Part shown: one piece after another, positions 56,825-64,000 of the stretch
Numbering within the stretch: the stretch's first letter is position 1
How the letters are laid out: each line of letters starts with the position of its first letter
Assembly: GCF_019175385.1 (NCBI RefSeq)
Contig: NC_083340.1
Coordinates: 18,674,336 to 18,738,335 of the forward strand
Direction of reading: 5' to 3'
DNA: 64,000 bases
Source: Lycium barbarum
Lineage: Eukaryota > Streptophyta > Magnoliopsida > Solanales > Solanaceae
The notes under the pieces: generated by a model
Seen by the model: only the letters and a program-made list of their open reading frames with translations
What the model was told of the DNA's origin: nothing
Databases searched by the model: none
Position numbers and translations under genes: made by a program

Positions 56825-57199
56825 CCAAACAGCCTCTAAAGGAAGTCAAAATATTTTAGAGTACTATTTTCCAAGCAATTCTAACTTTTAGTCGTAGAAT
56901 ATTCGTAAGTCATAACAATGAATTCCATTTTTTAACACAATATAAGCAAATCAAACTAAGATTTTGGGCAAAGTCCATTCGCCTGGTTGCATTAAGCAAA
57001 ACCATGATGGACTTTGCCCAAAATCTTAGTTTGATTAGCTTATATTGTGTTCAAAAATGGAATTCATAGTTATGACTTACGAATAATCTACTACTAAAAG
57101 CTGAAATTACTTGGAAAATAGTACTCTAAAATATTTAACTTACTTTAGGGGCGTTTTGTTGGAGAGATTAAGTGGATTATCCAGGTATCAAATTTGGGA
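56785..57199. repeat. 415-bp palindrome with 193-bp arms
   Basis: Arms 56785-56977 and 57008-57199 are inverse complements with scattered mismatches, around a 30-base centre. tcaaactaagattttgggca (left) has its inverse, tgcccaaaatcttagtttga, on the right. The left arm contains the end of the RNase H fragment. The right arm stops about 14 bp before the Sirevirus LTR. Confidence 0.88.
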
Positions 57200-57212
57200 G
57201 AGGACTACCCAG

Positions 57213-58124
57213 TGCATCTAGTAGGAACATACAATCATTTAAAATATGAAAGTGCAAGAGGGGGGTGAATTGTTAAAAAATTTCGATCTGTTAGTCGACT
57301 AGGTTAAACCAGTAGTCGACTACCTACTCAGTGAATGCTAAAGTAAGGTGCAGAAAATAAATAACACACGTATTTTATACTGGTTCAGATTCAATGTGAA
57401 TCCTAGTCCAGTCCCCTTGGGTTGCAAGGGTGTTCTTTGCAGCTCTTTTATAAGGTTTGGTACAATGAAGGTTTTGAATGAAGTTTCTACGTCTACACTC
57501 AAAACACTCTTATTCTTTTTGATACAAAGCCTCACAAACTGTAACTCTCCTTTCTTTTTTATTACACTATGAATCACTCAGACTAACAATGTTTATTTAA
57601 AAGTAAAGCAGAGCAATGAAGAGAATGAGACTGTTGCATAAGTCTTGTGTTTGTGAAGCAGCCCTTTGATAGCGTTTTAGGCTCTTCACGCAGAGAGATC
57701 AACCCAAGGGATTTGATCCTTGGAAATGGAATTAAAGATCCTATTTCCAAGAATAAGACTGAGCTTTTGCTGCTTTCCTTGTGTGTCGAGGCAGCATCAG
57801 AATTATTACACTTCATGAGATATGCCTTTTAATGTTGGAGATGGCCTTACCTTCTTTGAAACGATTTGATGCTGCTGGAATATTTCTTCTTTATTGTGCA
57901 GATATCTTTTCCTTTCTTGAATGATTTTGTATTGCTGAAGAGTACTGCTGTTAGCAACATTAGGGCTGGAAAGCCATTACTCGAGTGAGCCCAGCTCGTT
58001 GGGGCTGTTCTGTGGGCTCTCATCTTGTTGGGGCTGTTTTGTGGGCTCGCATATATTCCTTGTGTGATTTAATTACTATACCTGCACAAGTAAAAATTGT
58101 CATCATAAAAACTTGACATTAACA
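57213..58124 (-). repeat. 3' LTR of the Sirevirus
   Basis: On the minus strand it starts TGTTAATGTCAAG at 58124, right after the tract aaaaagggggaga. The other end is placed at ...agatgca (57213) to give TG...CA; this edge is tentative because the second LTR is outside the window. It contains tagtcgacta palindromes at about 57294 and 57312. Confidence 0.7.
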
Positions 58125-58290
58125 ATCTCCCCCTTTTTGAGGATGACAATTTTAGATAATATGTTAGTCAACTTCCCTGTAACGGATGCTCCCCCTGAAT
58201 GGGTGGAGGCTCCCCCTGACTAGTCGACTAGTCCTTGTAGGCTCCCCCTGAACAGTTGACTGTCCTTCTCCCCCTTTGGCATCACTCAAA
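58125..58290 (-). promoter_or_regulatory. Multiple polypurine tracts before the Sirevirus 3' LTR
   Basis: On the minus strand gggggag recurs five times: in gccaaagggggagaag (near 58270), then cagggggagcc (58240, 58210), cagggggagc (58190) and aaaaagggggagat (58125). The last, next to the LTR, is the likely primer for plus-strand DNA. Tandem tracts of this kind have been described for Sireviruses. Confidence 0.8.
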
Positions 58291-58550
58291 AAACAAAGGC
58301 AAAGAAACAGCAAACAACCAACAAAACAAAACAGGCTAAACCAAAGAACAAACAACAAATAGCAACTAGCAGCACAACCAAACATAAGTCCCACAAAACA
58401 TTGTTTAAACAGATCAAAAGAAAAAACAACCAACTAAAAACTATTCTTGGCGGCGGAAAACTGGACAACAAAGAAAGTAGGCTAATGTATTCACAATAGC
58501 ATCCTTCATTTCAGTCAACGGAGTAGTAAGACGTTCAGGCATGGCAGTAA

Positions 58551-60820
58551 TGTCACGACCCAGCCCCGTGGGCCGCGACTGGTGCCCTACTTGGGCACCC
58601 AAACGGACATACAAACTAAATCATCATAGCAAAGCTTAACACGGATTTCATATCCATCATTTTTAAACAGAGTTGGGAACAAATATTATCTTGCGCGATT
58701 GCGCGTACAAAACATCATATCAGAATCAAAAGAGGCGGCGGAATATACATCGCCGAACATATGCACATATCTCAAAAAGCCGGCAATGCTATCAAATATG
58801 TCAAAAACCGACAAGGCTGTCAAATATGTCAAAAGCCGACAAGGCTGTCAATTGGCACAACGGCCCAAAACACAGATACAAATGCACGCCGACAAGGCTG
58901 CCATAACGAATAGCATCATACAAACACATCGGAACAGAAGTATGCACACACACCCACAACTACGTCTACAGACCTCTAAACAGACCAAACGAATCATATG
59001 GCGGGACAGGGCCCCGCTGTACCCCTGAACAAATATATATACATACTCGGCGAACAAATATATATACCAACATATATGTTCTAAAATGAGAAGAGCACTC
59101 CAAACAGCAGAAGGGGATGTCCTAAACTGGTGAATCACCAAACTGTGCATCTGTACCTGCGAGCATGAAACGCAGCCCCCCGAAGAAAGGGGGGTCAGTA
59201 CGAAATATGTACTGAGTATGCAAAGCAGAATATACAGAAAACAAACCTGAGACATAAACGAAACAGAAGTGCCAAACATAAGTGCAAATCCAATCATATC
59301 AAAATGTTTAGTTTCAAACATGTAAGTCATGCATAGGGTACAGAAGAATATGGTCGCCCGCCCGTCGATGGCGCCATAATACAGCATAACACCAGAAAGT
59401 TTCAAATCTCCGTAACCCCGTCACGTATCACATCATCGCATAACGCCATACAAAGCATAGCACCAAATATAAGTGGAACCCGACCCTCTTTTGCGAGTAG
59501 CTCGGTGAACCATAAACACAGCATAACTCCGGAGTATAACAAAGTGCGCACGACAACAGAACCGGCCCGGGACTCGGCGAAAGGAATAACAGAATGCACG
59601 AATAGAATCGTGAGTAGTCATATGCATAAAATCATTTTCATAAATTCAAACATAAGCAAAATGGTCATATTTGAAAATCGAAATAATGGTTATACTAATC
59701 TTTCAAAAGTTCCCGAATTACATAAAGGGAAGTCGCGGGACCCACGGACGGAAATTTACCCAAGTCGGGCCCGCTTATGGAAAAAATACTCATTATAAAT
59801 AATGCAAACTCTTATAAAAATATTGGAGCAATCCGAGCATTTATACGAAAGATATGACATTCCAAATTTACGAATTCTTTAAAGTGAAACCCTTTGGGTG
59901 CAAAGTTCGGAGAACAATTATTTCGAATACATAAAGATTCATATTTCATCAAATCATGCATAAGAATGCCAAAGAACATATACGGATCATAACATGCTCG
60001 GATGTCGGATTTGGAATTTCCTTAAGGCTCTAATTTAGCCTATGAAAAACTAAGACATGCCAAAAAGAAAGGAAGTTGCCTTACATACCTCGTACGCACT
60101 CCAAGATGGCCAATCTAAAGTAAATATCCAATCTACGCCTCGGGCTCCCCAAGGTCTACAAATACGCCAACGAATACCAAACATTAGCTAAGGGCACTTA
60201 AGCCATTCTTTCCAACTAATCATTAAATTCTACAGAAAATTCGGCAGCACTTCCCCTGTAAATAGGCCATCCCGAGAATTTATCTCGCTCAAAATCAACA
60301 ACAACAACCACAATAACCAACCTAGTAACATTGATAATCAATTCGAAAGGCAAAATAACAATAGTAACTCTCTTTTACATCATTCAACAACTTTCCAAGT
60401 ATTCAATTTAACGACTTACCTTCAAGTCACAATATCGCTCACACATTCAATTTTTCAACCCGAATCCTTACCAACAATATTCAAGGGCATTCTAAACACT
60501 TCACATAATTTTTCCAACAATCCAATAATTTCTCCAAATTTGGGCCGAAAGCAGTCCCAAAACCGAGACAGCCCCTATAGCACATTCCTAAATTTCATTT
60601 CATGATTTGTATCCACAATCCACAATATAACGATGTCATTTTCACAAGTATACGAATTTCATCAACGTACAATAACCCTCAAATCAGTCCACACAATTTC
60701 AACATCTTTCTTAAGTCCTTAAATGCTCATTTCCAAACTAGAATTCATAACGACGACAATTAAAACGCTAAGCGAAATTAATTCATCCTTTGCCAAACAT
60801 TGGGGCCATACTCAGCCACC

Positions 60821-60890
<70 letters not shown>

Positions 60891-61884
60891 TGATGGTTCT
60901 CATAAATAAAGATTACATTAAGTGCACCAAATTCTCCAAATCAGTCCGCACATTTACCATATCAATTTGGGACATTAAACTCTCATTTCCAACATAAAGG
61001 TCATCACAACAACCATTACGACGCTAAGCGACATTAGTGCAATCTTCGGCATATAATAAGACCCATATTCGTCTATCACTACACATATACATATTTCGAT
61101 GATTTCTATTCTCTTCCCCACTCTACAACAATCAAATATGCTACAAACAATTTATTCATCAACCCAATCACAATACCCATTTACACGGCTAGCACACCCA
61201 TCACACAACCCACTTCCAACATACTATATTTCATGATTTTCATCCATATTAACATACTACAATGTGCAAAAAAACATTCACAACTCATAAAACAAGAGAA
61301 ATTCTTACCTTTCTTCTTTACTCCACAATTTGCCTAGGGTTTGAAATCCACAAAATTGATGGCTTGATCGCTCCAACAACGCTTCCACATTACTTAGGGA
61401 CCTCAACTTAGTGGGTTTGTACCAAGGAATAAATTTTGGAGAGGCTAAAAAAATGATCTTGATTTTCCATGTGCTAGCCGAGAGCCATGGTTGGTTCTTC
61501 AACGTCTTCCTTTTTTTTTTCTAAGTGTGGGAAAGAATAAAGATGACTTAGAGGTCATCCTTTAAGTGTCCATAAAATATCTATACAAGTCTTTGGCCCA
61601 CACAATGTGTTGGACCAATTAAAATTGGCCACACAATGTGTGGGACCAACTCATTGCACACGGCCACATAGCTTTATTTTTTTGCAAGATTTTTAATTCC
61701 AATTTTATGAATTGTGGTCCCAATTTTCCCTAAGTGTTCAATGCCATCAATTTCATATATAACTTATGTCTCAAAATAAAATCAACGGTCAAAAGTCCTG
61801 ACTTCAAATCCCGGAATAGTCTTGGCCTTAAATTATCATAGTTAATCTGGGTTGTCCCAATGTATAAAAATACGGGACGTAACA
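58551..61884 (-). mobile_element. Solo LTR C (3334 bp), inserted in the Sirevirus ORF
   Basis: On the minus strand it starts TGTTACGTCCCG (61884) and ends CTGGGTCGTGACA (58551). Flanks are agtaa (58546-58550) and ggtaa (61885-61889), four of five alike; the Sirevirus reading frame continues correctly across it. It shares with solo LTRs A and B the TGTTAC start, the GGTCGTGACA end, GC-rich hairpin text and a double stem-loop (59180-59215). It also carries a (CA)n(TA)n microsatellite. No retroviral domain inside. Confidence 0.83.
60820..60890. repeat. (CA)n(TA)n microsatellite
   Basis: A run of about 20 CA units followed by about 12 TA units, inside solo LTR C. Confidence 0.93.
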
Positions 61885-63377
61885 GGTAACACTGGCTTGA
61901 AGCTTGGCGGACAGTTTGACCGCTTCTTTAATAACAACATCCAGTTTAACCCGCAACTTTGAGACATCAGCACCTGTTTCCTTAGTCGCATCACGAATTT
62001 TCTCTACTTGAAACAATGTGGATGCCATTAAGTATTTGACGGACTCAATTTTTTCATCCATAGAAGAAAGTTTGGCGAGAAGTTCTTCACAGCATTCAGT
62101 AGAGACAATAGAAGGATCTGATTTTTTCCCTTTGGTGGAGGGACCAGGTTGAGATGCCTCATAGACGTCCTTTAACAACCAGGAATCATTGCTCAAGACA
62201 TATCCCATGCTACCAAACGCCCTAGAGTTGTAGCATTGCTTAACTAGAGTGATGGGATAGTCGACTAAGTCGATTTTGTGGACTTCAAGTATGCGGGAGA
62301 TAAGCATACCATATGGAAGACTAGAAGGATTGGAAGCACACTTAATCATATAATTGATAATGATGGAGGACAAATTTATTTTCTTCTTGGAAAGAAGGCA
62401 AAATGCAAAGATAGCATCACGTTGGGAGATAGTAGAGTAGGACCCAGCACGAGGAACAATGGTAGTTGCAACCATATGAGCAAGCACACGAGCCTCAAAC
62501 GAGATATTGGACGGACCAATTTGAGCAGGAACAGAGGTGGAAATTGAGAGGGTTTTCTTAACATCGTCAAAAGACACTTCAAGAGATTCAGGCCAGAAAT
62601 TTTTGGGTAGTTCGGAAAAACCAAAGCAGGTGCAACCAAAAATAGAGTCAAGGACAGAGAAATTTAGCACAATGTGGGTGCCAAGAACCATTATTTCGAG
62701 TTCATTAGCTTTAGAAGACCGAAGATTGGCATAGAACATACGAACAGGAATTTCATACACATGAGGAGGGGTTTTAAAAAAGTTTTCCCATCCTTGATAG
62801 ACAAATAATTGTTTGACCTTACAACTTATAGAGAGCATATGGTCAAGATCGACAATCCTACCAGAGACGATGGTTTTTTCCTCAAGAGACGAGAACAGTG
62901 CTTGATGATGGTCATCCCAAAAAAATTTCCGAAGATCAAGGGGTTTATCCGAGATGGTTTTGAGTTTCTTGGAGGAGGTGGAGCATGCAGCCTCAGAAAG
63001 GGCTCGCTTTCCAAGATTACAAATGGGAACGGAGTCGGAGTCGTCAGAGGAAGCAGAGTCACCGGAGATGACGGAGTCATGAGGAGTAGAGGAGAGAGTC
63101 TTACCCATTTCCTGGAGCCTTGAGCTTTGACATGTGGAGAGAATAGGGGTTTTCGCATTTTTCACCATTGGAGAGATGAGAGGACGGACGGAAGGGTTGG
63201 AAGGTAAAGGTGGAGAGGAAGGTGGAAAAGGTTTATGGGGATACGGATAAAAAAGAGGTTTTATGGGAAAGGTAAAAAGTAAGATATGGGAAGGTGGGAC
63301 TGTCATAAATTTGATGGGAATGCAATTTATAGCAAAGATTTGAATAGCCGAAAATCTTGGCACGGATTGTTAAAAAT

Positions 63378-63998
63378 TTAGACAGATTTATCAATAATTC
63401 CCAAAGATCTTCTTAGCATGCAGAAACGTTCCTCAAGAAGGGGTTTAGTAAAAATATTAGCAAGCTGGTTTTCAGTGTTAACAAAGACTATTTCAAAATC
63501 TCCCTGAGCAACATGATTTCTGATAAAATGATGCTTAATATCTATATGCTTGGCCAGGGAATGATGCACAAGATTTTTGGACAGACAGATAGCACTCGAA
63601 TTATCACAGAAATTTTTTACAGGTTTAAAAAACAAGTCATAATCACTTAGTTGATAAGACATCCAAATTAGCTGTGTGCAACATTGACCAACAGCAATAT
63701 ATTCAGCCTCAGTGGTAGATAGAGAGACTGATCCCTGTTTTTTGCTATTCCAGGAAATAAAAGATTTTCCTAGAAGCTGGCAAGTACCACTGGTACTTTT
63801 TCTATCATCTTTATCACCTGCAAAGTCTGCATCTGAAAAACCTTCAAGCGTAAAATCATTGGTGTTGGGATACCATAAACCATAGTTAGTTGTTCCATGA
63901 AGGTATCTAATGATACGTTTAACAGCAGTAAGATGAGATTCCTTTGGAGCAGCTTGGAATCTAGCACACCTGCACACACTAAACATAATATCTGGTCA
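63378..63998 (-). pseudogene. Sirevirus pol, RNase H end
   Basis: Reads MFSVCRCARFQAAPKESHLT, then RIIRYLHGTTNYGLWYP, RNase H with the acidic residues in FSDADFAGD, STTEAEYIA and FCDNSSAI, then LAKHIDIKHHFIRNHV and the C-terminal ANIFTKPLLEERFCMLRRSL. This ending is typical of the SIRE1 type. An in-frame TGA stands at 63996-63998 just upstream of PDIMFSV, probably a CGA-to-TGA change, so pol is interrupted even where RNase H is intact. The stop at 63378 lies 15 bases before the next ORF, which is in another frame. Confidence 0.82.
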
Positions 63999-64000
63999 AC

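Larger units (their letters stand above)
58441..63363 (-). pseudogene. Sirevirus ORF downstream of pol (envelope-like position), split by a solo LTR
   Basis: The open frame runs from 63363 into the LTR at 61884. The same frame resumes at 58550 and closes at a stop at 58441-58443, so before the insertion the ORF was whole and about 530 residues long. The N-terminal part is proline- and hydrophobic-rich (FPIKPLFYPYPHKPF). The middle holds DLRKFFWDDHHQALFSSLEE and YEIPVRMFYANLR, common in plant repeat proteins. The C-terminal part, about residues 415-490, is a heptad-like helical region (LLAKLSSMDEKIESVKYLM). In Sireviruses an ORF here is called envelope-like by position; no fusion peptide or clear membrane anchor is seen, and no function is claimed. 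It is disrupted in this copy. Confidence 0.75.
57213..64000 (-). mobile_element. Sirevirus (copia, SIRE1/Maximus type), 3' half
   Basis: From the window end inward on the minus strand: RNase H of pol, an extra ORF after pol, several polypurine tracts, and the 3' LTR. An additional ORF downstream of pol and multiple polypurine tracts before the LTR are known traits of Sireviruses among copia elements. The rest of pol, gag and the 5' LTR lie beyond 64000. The element is split by a solo LTR at 58551-61884. Confidence 0.82.

Noticed and set aside
58164..58471. Cysteine- and phenylalanine-rich ORFs
   Set aside because: They overlap the end of the Sirevirus ORF and the polypurine tracts in other frames and have no domain.
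58699..59627. Several 60-185-codon ORFs in solo LTR C
   Set aside because: No motif, and the region is bounded as an LTR with conserved ends; similar ORFs are absent from LTRs A and B.
1..64000. tRNA and rRNA genes
   Set aside because: Looked for B-box (ggttcgaatcc-like) and rRNA core text; none convincing on either strand.

Overview
This is a nuclear plant window from the nightshade family (Solanaceae) or a close relative. It is AT-rich and intron-containing, with nested LTR retrotransposons, Mutator-type fold-back elements, Stowaway/Tourist MITEs and SINE tails ending in (TTG)n of the kind described in Solanaceae. No bacterial features (operons, CRISPR arrays) are present. I could not run searches, so family names rest on motifs read by eye.

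Three host genes look intact. (1) At 6032-6849 (+) a two-exon gene encodes a 74-residue secreted cysteine-rich peptide; a decayed fragment of a relative lies at 20893-20955. (2) At 22029-24836 (-) an intronless gene encodes a 935-residue PLS-type pentatricopeptide repeat protein with an E-type tail. (3) At 31084-38499 (-) a 13-exon gene encodes a 637-residue GT77 arabinosyltransferase of the XEG113 type; every splice junction reads in frame. A fourth gene, an S-protein-homologue (plant self-incompatibility S1 family), survives as a frameshifted pseudogene at about 55722-56060 (-).

The rest is mostly mobile DNA, and target-site duplications let it be dated by layers. 0-3.1 kb: a 142-bp tandem repeat and an internally deleted Mutator transposase gene. 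8.4-20.2 kb: a long-TIR Mutator element with a perfect 9-bp duplication, invaded by a 1.3-kb solo LTR and by a Ty1/copia element, whose 3' LTR was in turn split by a 4.4-kb Tat/Ogre-like solo LTR. 25.3-30.1 kb: a complete but mutated short-LTR copia element between the PPR and XEG113 genes. 40.1-49.1 kb: three Mutator-type fold-back elements in a row, two of them invaded by sister 2.5-kb solo LTRs and one also by a 1.7-kb unknown element carrying its own MITE. 50.5-55.0 kb: a cluster of MITEs. 56.6-57.2 kb: a LINE RNase H remnant folded into a 415-bp palindrome. 57.2-64 kb: the 3' half of a Sirevirus (copia) with an extra ORF after pol, split by a third solo LTR of the same broad group as the two at 40-46 kb.

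The observation I rate highest is a pair of adjacent stem-loops, with compensatory sequence change, preserved at the same relative place in all three of these solo LTRs although their surroundings have diverged. The next are the cysteine-rich peptide gene and the multi-layer Mutator nests.
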